From assembly GCA_024803745.1 (NCBI GenBank), contig JANJXV010000006.1, positions 41,905,501 through 41,969,500 of the forward strand: DNA of 64,000 bases. Direction: 5' to 3'. Every line of letters starts with the position of its first letter. Position 1 is the first letter of the stretch. The notes under the pieces were generated by a model. It was not told the DNA's origin. It ran no database searches and saw only the letters and a program-made list of their open reading frames with translations. Below are positions 54,205 to 63,914 of this stretch, one piece after another. The position numbers and the translations under genes were made by a program. This DNA comes from Megascapheus bottae. Its lineage: Eukaryota > Chordata > Mammalia > Rodentia > Geomyidae.

Positions 54205-54436
54205 CAAGTCTTGGGACTTCAACTTAGGTCCTGGATGCTGTCTCTGATCTTTGTTGTTGAGGGGTAGCTGGTTGTCTATCACATGAACTGTATCGACACT
54301 TCTAGCTTTTTGCTAGTGAACTGGAGATAAAAGTTTCATAGACTTTCCTGCCTGGGCTGGCTTTGAACTGTGATCATCAGATCTCAGGCCCCTAAGTAGC
54401 TAAGTTGAGAAGACTACAGGTGTGAGTCACTGTTCA
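54205..54436 (-). mobile_element. B1-Geo SINE, diverged
   Basis: GGGACTTCAACTTAGGTCCT, GGGCTGGCTTTGAACTGTGA and TACAGGTGTGAGTCACTG. A GCTAAGTTGAGAAGAC insertion lies near the 5' end. Confidence 0.85.
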
Positions 54437-54552
54437 GTTCCACCATCTTATTTTGATTAGATTCTGGCTGGGCCAGGGCCACCTGTGGGGATTGAGTGAA
54501 CCCGACATTTGGTAGGCAGATAACACTCAAGTAGTTTACAAATTCATTTTTA

Positions 54553-54651
54553 AGTAGGGCACAGAAGTGCACCTCTATAATTCCAGTTACTTGGGAGGCC
54601 AAGTCAGGAAAATCAAATCACTTAAGATTAGAGTTTTGGGTCAAGGGTTTG
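54553..54651 (+). mobile_element. conventional B1-type SINE fragment
   Basis: GTGCACCTCTATAATTCCAG, TTACTTGGGAGGCCAAGTCA and GGGTCAAGGGTTTGAGA: a 7SL-derived monomer with ordinary B1 order and no Geo. The purine tract that follows is at its tail position. Confidence 0.68.
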
Positions 54652-54845
54652 AGACGAAGAAGAAGAAGGAGAAGGAGAAGGGGAAGGGGAAGGGGAAGGG
54701 GAAGGGGAAGGGGAAGGAGAAGCGAAAGGAGAAGAGAAGGAGAAGGAGAAGAAGAAAAAGAAAAGAAGAAGAGGAGGAGAGGGGGAGGAGGAGGAACAGG
54801 AAAAGGAGAAAAAGGAGGAAAAGGAAGAGGAAGAGGAAGAGAAAA
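54652..54845. repeat. purine-only tract with (GGGGAA)6
   Basis: About 190 bp of A and G with only two C. GAA/GGA triplets at both ends surround six GGGG runs spaced by AA at 54680-54713. Translations of this tract on either strand are low complexity. Confidence 0.97.
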
Positions 54846-55401
54846 ACATCCTCTACCACATGGATGCATTTTAGAACAACACCTTCTAAGTAAGATTGTA
54901 CTTAATGGGCTCTGGATGTAGATGGTTCTGGAAAGCTATGTGGTATTCAGTGTCCTGTTTAAGCCAATGGAATGAGTTGCCAAAGCAATTCACTGTAGTG
55001 AGCAGTTTGAAAATGGCTCAGTCCTCCAGGATACTCTGCCACCCCTGCTTTGATGGAAATTAAAGCTGGAAAAAAAAAAGATTCTCCACTTACTATCTTA
55101 TGGCATACTGCTTGAAAACAATGGACTGATTATTTCTGCAGAACAAACATTGCAAGGAATGATTAAAAAATAAGTTCTACTTATGAGCCTGGCACATTTC
55201 AGATACTAGACAAATACCAGATGATTAAGAGCATTTAGCCTCCTTAATCCAAAAAGTTTAACACTTGCAGGTTAAGAAAAAAAAGTCACAAGACTGAGTT
55301 TCCCAACTTTCATCCAAGAGGCGGTGGGATCAGTCAGCCACAGGGGAGGAGCTCTTGAGTGTGCGCCAAGTTCACTTCCAAGAAGCAGCTTTGAAAAAAT
55401 A
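54846..55401. other. unique DNA
   Basis: No repeat or gene recognised. 55310-55370 is locally GC-richer (GAGGCGGTGGGATCAGTCAG). Confidence 0.45.
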
Positions 55402-55497
55402 ATTTCATTGTTATTATTAAGGTATGTACAGAGGGTTTACAATTTCACAATTTGGGTAATATGAACATTTTTCTTTTGGACAATTTCACCTCTTCAG
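55402..55497 (-). mobile_element. L1 3' UTR scrap
   Basis: TTAAGGTATGTACAGAGGGT and TTACAATTTCACAATTTGGG resemble the L1 tails at 47100 and 63290. Confidence 0.45.
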
Positions 55498-55557
55498 GTA
55501 CTTGCCCAGGCCTTGAACTCAAGCCCCAGAACTGGTACAAAAAAAGAAAAAAAAAAG
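55498..55557 (+). mobile_element. Geo 3' end with A-tail
   Basis: TGCCCAGGCCTTGAACTCAA then GCCCCAGAACTGGTAC and an A-rich tail; only the last ~40 bp of Geo are present. Confidence 0.8.
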
Positions 55558-55927
55558 CTAGATTAATTGCTTGAAATAAAAAGTAAATTAATTTACTGGA
55601 GTTCTTTTGCATGAGGGAAATTGCCTTTGTAGGACTCCTCATTGGTCACCCTCCCTCCCAGGCCCCACACCTTACAACCTTCTTTCCTATTTCTCTTTTT
55701 TTTTGCCATCAATTCTGGTTTCTTTTCTTCACGTGCTAATCTCTTTTCCAGGAACTGGCCTTTGGAACAGTTTTCATCTCTTTAGGGTACTGCAGATTTA
55801 GCTAATTGGAATTTGAATGGAGGAAAGATTCAAGAAGGGGAGTTTGTGTATAAAATGGATTTTTTCCCTCTCTAAAGATTTGTTGTAAGCAGATACAAAG
55901 TGTCTTTCTCACTCCCACTATCTCTGA
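55558..55927. other. unique DNA
   Basis: T/C-rich, no gene or repeat recognised. Confidence 0.45.
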
Positions 55928-56131
55928 GATTTTTTTTGGGAGAGGCGGTGGGGAGTCCTTGGGACTGAACTCAGGGTCTGAGCACTGTCCTTGGGCTTTC
56001 TTCAAGGCTAGTGCTCTAACACTTGAGCCCAGCACCACTTACAGCTTTTTCTATATATGTGGTACTGAGGAATTGAACCCTGGTCTTCGTGCATGCTAGG
56101 TAAGAACTCTACCACTTAGCTAAACTCACAA
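55928..56131 (-). mobile_element. IDL-Geo SINE
   Basis: Minus copy with a GGGAGAGGCGGTGGGG interruption at the Geo 3' end; ID half complete. Confidence 0.9.
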
Positions 56132-56203
56132 ATCAATTAGATACAGGTAGGGCAGAAAGAGCAGAGTTTGAATAAGGTAGGTGGTGACAGCTAAAGCCCC
56201 TAG

Positions 56204-56204
<1 letters not shown>

Positions 56205-56261
<57 letters not shown>

Positions 56262-56280
56262 CCTCCCTCCCTCCCTCCCC
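56205..56280. repeat. (TC)n then (CCCT)n
   Basis: About 25 TC units followed by five CCCT units and a C-run. No SINE body adjoins it on the right. Confidence 0.97.
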
Positions 56281-57319
56281 CAGGCATGCTGTCCTTGATC
56301 ATTAGATAACCACAGTGACATTTTACTCCCTAGAGACTGTTCCCATTACAATCAGGATTTCATAGGCAGGGCACAGATCTCAGGGTCTCCCTCTACTCCG
56401 TTAATAAACAAACACCCACAAGGAGAGATGAGGGAGGCTGGCTATCCCTTCTATAAGCAGAGCTAAGAAATACAAATTAGCAAAAAAAAAATCAATCTGT
56501 TATTGCTCACTCTGACTCCTGGAGCCCTCATGTATTCTCCGGAAGGTTCTGTCACTGACAGAAGTGGAAGTCGAACATTTCTCTCAGTTCATTAGACTGG
56601 ACCACCTAAGCACCACAAGACAGTCTTAATTCAGAGAGGCTGGAGCTCTTGACACGAGTCCTTCTAAGCTTACAAAATAGGTGTGACATGCTGCCTGCCA
56701 GTTACTCGGCAGGCAAAGCCTCCAGCATATGCCACAGGGCCTGGGAGGTACAGATTGAGGTAGAAGCTGAAGCACACCTCAAAATGTGTCCAACTGAGCT
56801 GTCAGATAAATTTTCCGTCAGTCACTGTACAGGAACAAATGGAGGCTCTGAAATACATACATCATTTGAAGGACACTCTTGGAACTTTTTGTTCCTGGCC
56901 TGCCAATAATCGTGCTAGTGGGAGGTGTGGAGCTAGGAGATGGGAGAACACAGCAGTCCGGCACTCATTTTAAAAGGGGAAAGGTGAGCTCCAGCCAAGA
57001 CTAGGAGCCTTTTCCACTAGTCAGTAAGTGAGAGGCTGGAAAGCAAGCTGCTGCTTATATAATAGCTGAGAGCTCTTATCTCATTCTTGGGAACAAGTTG
57101 GGGGGGTTTGGGGTGGGTGGCAACTATTTTGGTCTTCAGTTTCACAGTTGGCAGAGCTGAGGTACAGAGAAGGAACTGGTTTCTCTTAGCCCACTTAGCC
57201 AGATGTGCCTGTGAAGAACTCCCTTCATGTCTGCTTCTCCCCCATCGTTGCTCTGGCTGCCTGATGGAGAGGAGGAATTTACAGCACCGTTGAGGTTGTC
57301 TGCCACGCTCTGAGTCTCA
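56281..57319. other. unique DNA, repeat-free
   Basis: About 1 kb without recognised repeats. The plus frame 56649-56909 (86 codons) lacks splice context. Short G-run at 57100. Confidence 0.45.
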
Positions 57320-57505
57320 GAAACTGACCTTGAGTTCTGATTTGTCTGTGGTCTTGGCAAGTTACTTAATCTCTCTGCGGCCTCCATTTGCTTCTCTTTG
57401 AAATGAGGATGACAAAAGCTATAGCACAGGTCGTTATGAGAATTAAAAGTGTTGGAAAGCATTAACACAGTGCCTTGCATAACTCGGTAAATGTTAATTG
57501 AATCT
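57320..57505 (+). mobile_element. MIR
   Basis: GACCTTGAGTTCTGATTTGT, CTTGGCAAGTTACTTAATCT, GAAATGAGGATGACAAAAGC, ACACAGTGCCTTGCATAACT, GGTAAATGTTAATTG: nearly complete. Confidence 0.88.
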
Positions 57506-57555
57506 GAATTTAAGGAGGAAATAAAATGAGTCCAGATTTTCTTCTCTGACTCCTT

Positions 57556-57860
57556 TTTCATCTTCAGGAAGAGCACAGCATTAGTCAGGTTCCTGTGATG
57601 GTAATAAATATCCGAAACAAATGAGCTTAAAAGGAGGGAAGGTTCAATTTGGCTCATGGCTACAGAGGGTTTTTAGCCTGTGGTTACTTTGTTCTGTTGC
57701 TTTGGGCCTGTAGCAGGAAGCACAGTACATTGTCGTGGTTTGTAGTGGAGACTTGTTCATCTCATGGCCACTAGGAAGTGAAGAGAGAAAGAGAGGCCAA
57801 GGGGTTGGGGTTCCTGCATACCTGTTACAGGCATATAACCAGTGGAAGAGGGCAAAGGTG
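57556..57860 (+). mobile_element. old repeat, same family as 18290-18436
   Basis: Word order: GGTTCAATTTGGCTCATGGC, TTGCTTTGGGCCTGTAGCAG, TCATCTCATGGCCACTAGGA, then GAGAGAAAGAGAGGCC. I know this sequence type as a common interspersed repeat but cannot name its family. Confidence 0.45.
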
Positions 57861-58127
57861 TATGTTTGAATAAGTCCTGGAGGTGGTACTGCTTCATTCA
57901 AGTTTGAGAACCATGGTCCTGTATTCATTGCATCATGGCAGAAACAGAGCCCCCATGGCTGTATCAGGCATACACGCTGTGGCAATGTGGCTGTTCTGTC
58001 TCCAATTTGGACAGCCTGGGATCAAGCATTTCAGGTGATGCCTCTATCTGCATTCCGTCTTTGTGCATTTGTTGAGAGAAAAAGGAATTTGGGAAAAGTC
58101 TTTTGTTTCTCTGAACTTTGAAGTCAT

Positions 58128-58255
58128 CCTTTTTTTTTTTTTTGTGGGTCATGGGGCTTGAACTTGGCCTGGGCACTGTCCCTGAGCTCTTCAGCTCAAA
58201 GCTACCACCCTACTCCTGGGCCTGGACGTTGTCCCTGAGTTTTTCATCTCAAGGC
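58128..58255 (-). mobile_element. B1-Geo, 5'-truncated, duplicated Geo segment
   Basis: A T-run and GTGGGTCATGGGGCTTGAAC start Geo; then CTACCACCCTACTCC is followed by a second GGGCCTGGACGTTGTCCCTG unit. The copy stops at CATCTCAAGG. The same internal duplication occurs at 59601. Confidence 0.85.
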
Positions 58256-58261
58256 ATGCAT

Positions 58262-58480
58262 ATGCCAGTATGGGGCTTGAACTCAAGGCCTCTTGCTCTT
58301 GTTTAGCTTTCTTGCCCAAAGCTGTCACTGTACCACTTGAACAACACTTCTAGTTTTACTTCTGACTTTTTTTTTGTGGTGAGTTAGAAGTGTCATGGAT
58401 TTCTCTGTCTGGGTTGGCTTCAAACAATGATGCTCAGATCTTAGCCTCCTGATCTTAGCCTCCTGAGTAACTAGAATTAG
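58262..58480 (-). mobile_element. B1-Geo SINE
   Basis: Minus copy; GATCTTAGCCTCCT is tandemly duplicated at 58437 and 58451 within the B1-like half. It meets a plus-strand copy head-to-head at about 58480. Confidence 0.85.
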
Positions 58481-58655
58481 AGGATCGCAGTTTGAAGTCA
58501 GCACAGTCAAGAAAGCCCATGAGACTCTTACTTTCAGCAAGCAAGTCAGAAAAAGTGAAGACTGGTGCTGTGGCTCAAGTGCCTTCAGCCAAAGCAGCTT
58601 ACAGACAGTGTCTAGGCCCTGAGTTCAAGCCCTAAGATTGGCAAAAAGAAAAAAG
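58481..58655 (+). mobile_element. B1-Geo SINE, 5' truncated
   Basis: Begins at GAGGATCGCAGTTTGAAGTC, inside the left monomer; Geo is shortened around the A box (GGCTCAAGTGCCTTCAGCC); the tail is AAAAAGAAAAAAG. Confidence 0.83.
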
Positions 58656-58935
58656 AAAAGAAAAAGAGAGAAATACCAGAAACTTGAAACATGGAGGGAA
58701 AACCAGAAACAGACAGATATATAGAGAAATGATAGGCAGATACAATGAGAATACTCAATGGATAAATGGTAAAATGGAAGTAGGTAAGGAAAGGTGGGTG
58801 GAGTTGTGAGACTGTGGGGAGAATGCTGGAAGGGGTGACATTGATCAAGATAAATTGTAATCATAAATTGACTTGTTGAATTGAATTCCCTTTGTCCAAT
58901 TACTTAAAGAAAATAATATATATAATAATAAAGGT
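58656..58935 (+). mobile_element. L1 3' UTR fragment
   Basis: GGGGAGAATGCTGGAAGGGG, TGACATTGATCAAGATAAAT and a TGTAATCATAAATTGAC end are typical of L1 3' UTRs on the sense strand; the AATAATATATATAATAATAAAG end may be the tail. Confidence 0.55.
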
Positions 58936-58969
58936 TCTGATACTAAAAGAAGGAAACATTTAAAGTTAC

Positions 58970-59060
58970 TGTAAATGAATTATATAACAGGGTTTCACCA
59001 TGTTTCCATACATGAATATAATGTATTTTGATCAAATCTACCCTTTCTAATACTCAGTCT
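58970..59060 (-). mobile_element. L1 3' UTR fragment
   Basis: TTTCCATACATGAATATAAT..TTGATCAAATCTACCCTTTC parallels 50350-50400 in the same orientation. Confidence 0.5.
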
Positions 59061-59107
59061 GGTGTTCATTTTCAAATGGGGGCAAACAAATGGAATCCTA
59101 TCCTGAA

Positions 59108-59302
59108 TTTTTTTTTTTGCCAGTCCTGGGGTTTAAATGCAGAGCCTGAGCATTGTCCTTGGGCTTTCTCAGGGCAAGAGCTCTTCTACTTGAGCCACAG
59201 TACCACTTCCAGCTTTTTCTATGTATATGATACTGAGGAATCGAACCCAGGTTTTTGTGCATGCTAGGCAAGCACTCTACCGCTAGGCCAAACTCCAGGC
59301 CA
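59108..59302 (-). mobile_element. IDL-Geo SINE
   Basis: Near-consensus minus copy from the T-run and GCCAGTCCTGGGGTTTAAAT to CTAGGCCAAACTCCAGGC. Confidence 0.94.
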
Positions 59303-59531
59303 TCCTTTCCTTAATTTCATATTGATGTTTTGGATTTTGCAAAGAACACCTGACTTTTCAGGAACCTCCTTCCTCCACCTTCCCCCCGTCCCCACTGCCT
59401 CAACTATTTTCTCCTCCTCTGCTTTCAAATAGGAGGTAAGGGCTTCTCTTGGTTTTGACACTGGATATTAGTAGTCCTTAAATTTTTTCTTGGGTCTTCT
59501 TCATGCTGATATTCTAAAGGATCCAGATAAT
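59303..59531. other. unique DNA, T/C-rich
   Basis: Nothing recognised. Confidence 0.4.
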
Positions 59532-59546
59532 GAGTCAAATAATTTC

Positions 59547-59863
59547 CTTTTCTTTTCTTTCCTCTCTATTTTTTTCTTTTTTTTCTCTTTCTTTCTTTCT
59601 CATGGGGCTTGAACTCTGGGTCTGGGCATTGTCTCTGAGCTCTTCAGCTCAAGGCTACCACCCTATCCCTGGGCCTGGATGTTGTTCTTGAGCTCTTCAG
59701 CTTAAGGATATCACCTTCCCCTTGAGCCACAGACCCACTTTCCTGTTTTCTAGTGATTAATTAGAGTCCCACCTTTAGTGCCTGGGTTGGCTTTGAACCT
59801 TGATCCTCAGATCTTAGCCTCCTGAGTAGCTAGGATTGCCGGGGTGAGCCATTACACCCCGGT
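59547..59863 (-). mobile_element. B1-Geo SINE with duplicated Geo segment
   Basis: A T/C-rich tail (59547-59600), Geo with CTACCACCCTATCCC then a repeated GGGCCTGGATGTTGTTCTTG, then the linker and a complete B1-like half. Flanks GAGTCAAATAATTTC (59532) and GAATCAAATGATTTC (59864) form a 15-bp TSD with two mismatches. Confidence 0.93.
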
Positions 59864-60040
59864 GAATCAAATGATTTCTTAGATATTCAGGGAACAGTGC
59901 TACAACCTACTGGCTGTTTTTCATGATAATGGGAGGAAACCTTGGCTTGGATTACTTTAAAGCAGACAGGTCAGAATAAGAGAAGTTCGATGTGGATGTG
60001 CGAGTATATTTTAGCTTTGTTTTATTTTGACTTATTTCTT

Positions 60041-60238
60041 TTTTTTTTTTTTTGCCAGTCCTGGGCTTGAGCTCAGGGCCTGAGCACTGTCCTTGGACTT
60101 TCCTCAAGGCTAGAGCTCCACCACTTGAGCCTCAGCACCACTTCTGGCTTTTTTCTGTGTATGTGGTACTGAGGAATCGAACCTGGGTCTTCATGCATGC
60201 TAGGCAAGCACTCTACCACTAGGCCAAACTCCCAGCCC
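60041..60238 (-). mobile_element. IDL-Geo SINE with 13-bp TSD
   Basis: Near-consensus minus copy. Perfect TSD TGACTTATTTCTT at 60028 and 60239. Confidence 0.96.
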
Positions 60239-60289
60239 TGACTTATTTCTTATTTTCTTATGTTTTTACTACATTATTTATTGTTCAAA

Positions 60290-60430
60290 CTCTCTGTAGA
60301 AGGAATTTTGTTCCCATTTTATATTCTTGGCAACATAAAATAATGTGTCACAGTCACATGGAAATTAAATGGGAAAGCCAAAATTTGAGCCCAGACTACC
60401 TAACTTAATACTGCTCCTTCTGTCTTTCTA
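60290..60430 (-). mobile_element. MIR
   Basis: Antisense MIR order: GTGTCACAGTCACATGGAAA, GAAAGCCAAAATTTGAGCCC, AGACTACCTAACTTAATACT. Confidence 0.72.
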
Positions 60431-60562
60431 ATACGATCTTCCCCCATACTTAGGAAATGATTAGGTGATGAAGACAGAGCCTTCTTAAGCAGCTCTGTCT
60501 CACTTTTGAGTTTCTTTAGTAGAATATCACAGACTGGATAATAGATAAAGGAAACATTTCTT

Positions 60563-60655
60563 TTTTATTGTAATGAATAGAAGGGTTACAGTTATATTCG
60601 CAAGATAGAAGGTGTATTACTTCTCACACATTGATACCCCTTCTCATGTTTTTGT
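60563..60655 (-). mobile_element. short 5'-truncated L1 tail
   Basis: TTATTGTAATGAATAGAAGG..CTTCTCATG matches the L1 tail at 20283-20375. Flanks GAAACATTTCTT (60551) and GAAACACATTTCTT (60656) look like a TSD with a two-base difference. Confidence 0.6.
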
Positions 60656-60824
60656 GAAACACATTTCTTAGTTCTAAAGGCTGAATAGTAAGTTCTAAGT
60701 TCTTAAACTTCTAAAGTTCAATAACAAGGTTTCATCATCAGGAGAGGACTATTCCATGGCATCTCGTGGCAGAAATAGGAGGGAAGAAAAACCAAGCCAA
60801 AGAGAGAAAGAGGAGGCAGATATG

Positions 60825-61041
60825 ACTCCTGGGGCTTGAACTCAGGGCCTGGGCACTGTTCCTGAGCTATTGTACTCAAGTCTGGCATTTTACTGCTTGA
60901 GTCACAGCTCTTCTTCCTGCTTTTTGGTGGTTACTTGGAGATAAGAGTCTCATGGACTTTTCCTGTCTGGGATGGCTTTGAATCACTCAGATCTTAGCCT
61001 CCTGAGTAGTTAGGATTACAGGTCTGAGTCACTGGTGTCCT
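60825..61041 (-). mobile_element. B1-Geo SINE with TSD
   Basis: Minus copy. Flanks GCAGATATG (60816) and GCAGATGTG (61042) form a 9-bp TSD with one mismatch inside the older repeat. Confidence 0.9.
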
Positions 61042-61229
61042 GCAGATGTGTTTTTAATAACAAACCCACTCTGTCATTACCAGATCACTCCTTTCTGGTA
61101 ACTTAACTGCAAGGAAGGCGGAGCTCTCCTTAGTGAATTACCTCTTATTACCTCCCAACAGTGCTTCACTGGAGATGACCTTTCCAACACAGAGTCTTTG
61201 GGGGACTCATTCAAACCATAGTAGGTAGT

Positions 61230-61440
61230 ACTTTTATAAAATGGGCTCAAGGGAGTGAATTTCTCCCCTCCACCATCTCTGATCCAGGAAATTGGCCTTC
61301 ACTGGACACTGAATCTACAGGTATCTTGATTTGAACTTCCCAGCCTCTAGAACTGTTAGAAATGAATTTCTGTTGTTTATGTACCACTCAGTATGTGGCA
61401 TTTTTATTTTAGCAGCTCAAATGGCCTAAGCTAGACAAGT
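61230..61440 (+). mobile_element. MaLR/MLT1-like LTR end
   Basis: CACTGGACACTGAATCTACA, CTTCCCAGCCTCTAGAACTG, AATTTCTGTTGTTTATG, TTTAGCAGCTCAAATGGCCT. I associate this with MLT1-type LTRs of non-coding ERVL-MaLR elements; the assignment is from memory. The left part of 60527-61215 looks like the same family inverted. Confidence 0.5.
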
Positions 61441-62282
61441 AGAGAGGATGAGAGTAGAAAGGATTGGTTTTGACCCTGATCTTACTTTGTCAAGGTAGGA
61501 GCAAGTGCCTGTTTCTTGGTATTTTCAAGGCCAGCAGTCTTCAGACAACGCTACGGAAGCCTTCAATTCCCTGTCATGTGAAAATTCCTTCCTTTTTTGT
61601 TAGTGCCTGAAGTAACTCAATGACTAAGGAATTTCTTTGAAAACAATACAAAACAAAAGCAACAAAAGCAAATACTTACCATTTTGAATACATTAGTTCT
61701 CACAGAAGAGGGGCAAAGGGCATGGGTTTGGGTCTGTGGGATCATTATTAAGAATGAAGACAGAATCCATCTTCTTTGGGCTCAAATGAAATTGAGATTA
61801 AAAAGCCTTTCAACAATAGATACCTACCCGCTCTATGGCCTCCACACCTCCCACAACTCACCATCTGCCCATCTGCCGCACACTACTGCAGCACTGTCAT
61901 TCATTTACTTCATCACCAGCTACTCACTGATCACATATTCCATTATGCCAAACATTATCACATTCCACAATCCCAAACAGGAGAGACCTCAAGGAGCTTG
62001 TATGCACCAACAACTTTTCTAAAGAAATAAAACCAAAAGACTATGGTTTCTCAAATGAAAATGAAAATAACCCTTCATAGAAGATGGTGGTGCATGTTGT
62101 TGTATTGTTTCTATAATGAGATGGATAGTTTGTGCTGAATAATTCATGCTATTATTATGCCCAGGGCCCTTGAAAGCACTGGCATAGCTGAGAGACAGCT
62201 GGCTGAGGTTATGGTACAGACTGTTGCTACAGACTTGTGTGTTACCAAATGGCCTTGCTGGGAAGTTTTAAGGCAGGCCAGC
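61441..62282. other. unique DNA
   Basis: Two overlapping plus frames at 61684-62022 and 61776-62030 read Thr/His/Ser-rich sequence without domain or splice signals. No repeat recognised. Confidence 0.45.
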
Positions 62283-62425
62283 ATTTGAGAGTGCTGGCTC
62301 AGAATTAAGGAGTCCTGGGTTCAAATTTTAGCTGTGCTCTTGGACTTGGATAAGCAATCTAACATCTTATGTTAAAGGGAGATTTCTTTATATGTCAATT
62401 GAAGATAAAAATGAATCCTTATTGA
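62283..62425 (+). mobile_element. MIR
   Basis: GTGCTGGCTCAGAATTAAGG, AGTCCTGGGTTCAAATTTTA, GCTGTGCTCTTGGACTTGGA, GCAATCTAACATCTTATG in MIR order. Confidence 0.78.
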
Positions 62426-63106
62426 GATTTATACATTTAGTATTATAGGAATAAAATTTGCATTTTAATGGAAAGTTTTAGAAAGGAGAATGGAGCTGGC
62501 TTAAAGAGAAGGTCCCTTTCCTGTTTAATGTTTTGGGTTTGGATGTTACAGTCTAGGATAGGAGTGTAGGGGACAGAGGAGGGGGAAGGATATAAGACCA
62601 GTAGGAGAACATTGTTTTTTTTAGAACAGGGAGAAGACTGGGGTGAGGAGAACAAATAAAAAGGAGGAAGCAAGAAGGCAGCAAGGCCAGTGAGTAGTGA
62701 GGTCGTGGTGGTGGAGGAGGAGCAGAGATCATTTGAACACTGCGCTACTCCCTGGGCGATGCTGTGATGCAAGCTCTTTATTTTTCACACCCTCAGCCCA
62801 TCGTCTATCCTTTCCTGGCTTCCGTACAAACTTTGATAAAGTCTGCAACTCATTAGTGGAAGGGGGCTGAGTTTTTTTTTTTTTGTCAGGTTTGATGAGA
62901 TGACTCAGGGAGCAAGAGACAGAGATAACAGGAATGCAAACCTTTGGGAATTTCAGGAAGCTTATAAGGATATCAGTCTACTAGGTCACAGTGGTACCCC
63001 AAGGTGACTGGATTTCAAGGACACAGGTTTTCACTTCTATCTTAATGTTATGAGGCAGTTTTTATGAGCGAGTACTCTATACAGATATTGATACATGACA
63101 CAGTAA
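62426..63106. other. unique DNA
   Basis: 62570-62730 is purine-rich (GGGGGAAGG, GAGGAGGAG). No gene recognised; the minus frame 62443-62772 is Ser/Thr/Phe-rich and spans the purine tract. Confidence 0.45.
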
Positions 63107-63143
63107 GTATCTATCTATCTATCTCATATATATGTATATATAT
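63107..63143. repeat. (TATC)n and (TA)-rich microsatellite
   Basis: Four TATC units then CATATATATGTATATATATG. Confidence 0.92.
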
Positions 63144-63289
63144 GCAGGTCTCATTCCAAAGTTCATGCTAGTCTAAGGACAAATCCCTGTGCTAATCCAC
63201 TTTTTTTTTTACCATGTTTAATATTGCCGACACATAGTAGGTGTCTTAAGTTATGTTCTTTAGAAACAAAGGTGGAGATAAGATGCAGA

Positions 63290-63395
63290 TTCTTTTTTTA
63301 ATTCTTTTTTTAAATTAAATTTTGTTGTAAAGGTGATGTACAGAGTGGTTACAGTTACATAGTAAGGTAATGAATACATTTCTTATTGAGATTTA
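63290..63395 (-). mobile_element. L1 3' tail fragment
   Basis: T-rich start, then TTGTAAAGGTGATGTACAGA, GTGGTTACAGTTACATAG and TACATTTCTTATTGAG, paralleling 47105-47190. Confidence 0.55.
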
Positions 63396-63403
63396 CTTTT
63401 CTT

Positions 63404-63618
63404 CTTGGAGGTCGTATTTGGGCTTGAACTCAGGGCCTCATGGTTGCTTGGCTTGCTCCCTCAGGGCCACTGCTCTATGAGTTGAGCTCTGCCTTTTGCC
63501 GATTATTTTGGAGATGGAGTAGATATTTTGGAGATGGAGTAGACTTTTTCTGTCAGGGCTGATCTTTGGATCTCAGCCTCCTAAGTAATTATAGACTGAA
63601 ACCACCCGTTCCTGGGTT
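63404..63618 (-). mobile_element. B1-Geo SINE, diverged, with 20-bp duplication
   Basis: GGGCTTGAACTCAGGGCCTC and GATCTCAGCCTCCTAAGTAA mark the halves. TATTTTGGAGATGGAGTAGA is perfectly duplicated at 63504 and 63524 in the linker. Confidence 0.85.
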
Positions 63619-63687
63619 TTCTATTTAGGTGATTTATTAGGAAGTGTTCTCAGAAGGCAATAGGGAAAAAAAAAAGAATAGGATGAG

Positions 63688-63775
63688 TGTGAAGTTTAAT
63701 CTTATTTGTCAACTTGACCAGACTACCCAGATATAAGGATATACATAATCCCACGGATGTGCCAAAAATGATGAG
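63688..63775 (+). mobile_element. rodent hAT-type repeat end (URR1-like)
   Basis: TGAAGTTTAATCTTATTTGT, CAACTTGACCAGACTACCC resembles the start of the rodent URR1 family of hAT-Charlie elements. Assignment from memory. Confidence 0.45.
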
Positions 63776-63914
63776 AAATAAAGGTAATGATACAGAAAAG
63801 AATTGTTGATAGCTTCCTATTCTAAATATAACTTGGACTTTTTTCTATAGAGGTTATATATATAAAAAACCTAGATGGATTAAAAACATGAAATTTTAAA
63901 ATGAAAAAAAAAAA

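Larger units (their letters stand above)
60527..61215 (-). mobile_element. old repeat with two nested insertions
   Basis: Pieces 60527-60562 (AGAATATCACAGACTGGATA), 60656-60820 (TTTCTTAGTTCTAAAGGCTG) and 61050-61215 (ACCTCTTATTACCTCCCAAC, CATTCAAACCATAG) are colinear parts of one old eutherian repeat. An L1 scrap and a B1-Geo interrupt it. Family name uncertain. Confidence 0.55.

Noticed and set aside
54567..54921. Basic Arg/Lys/Glu-rich and antisense Pro/Ser/Leu-rich ORFs
   Set aside because: Translations of the purine tract in several frames, all low complexity.
57142..57657. 171-codon minus-strand ORF, the longest in the window
   Set aside because: About a third of it is MIR sequence in antisense and its start lies in another old repeat; no splice signals or domain. 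Length is compatible with chance.
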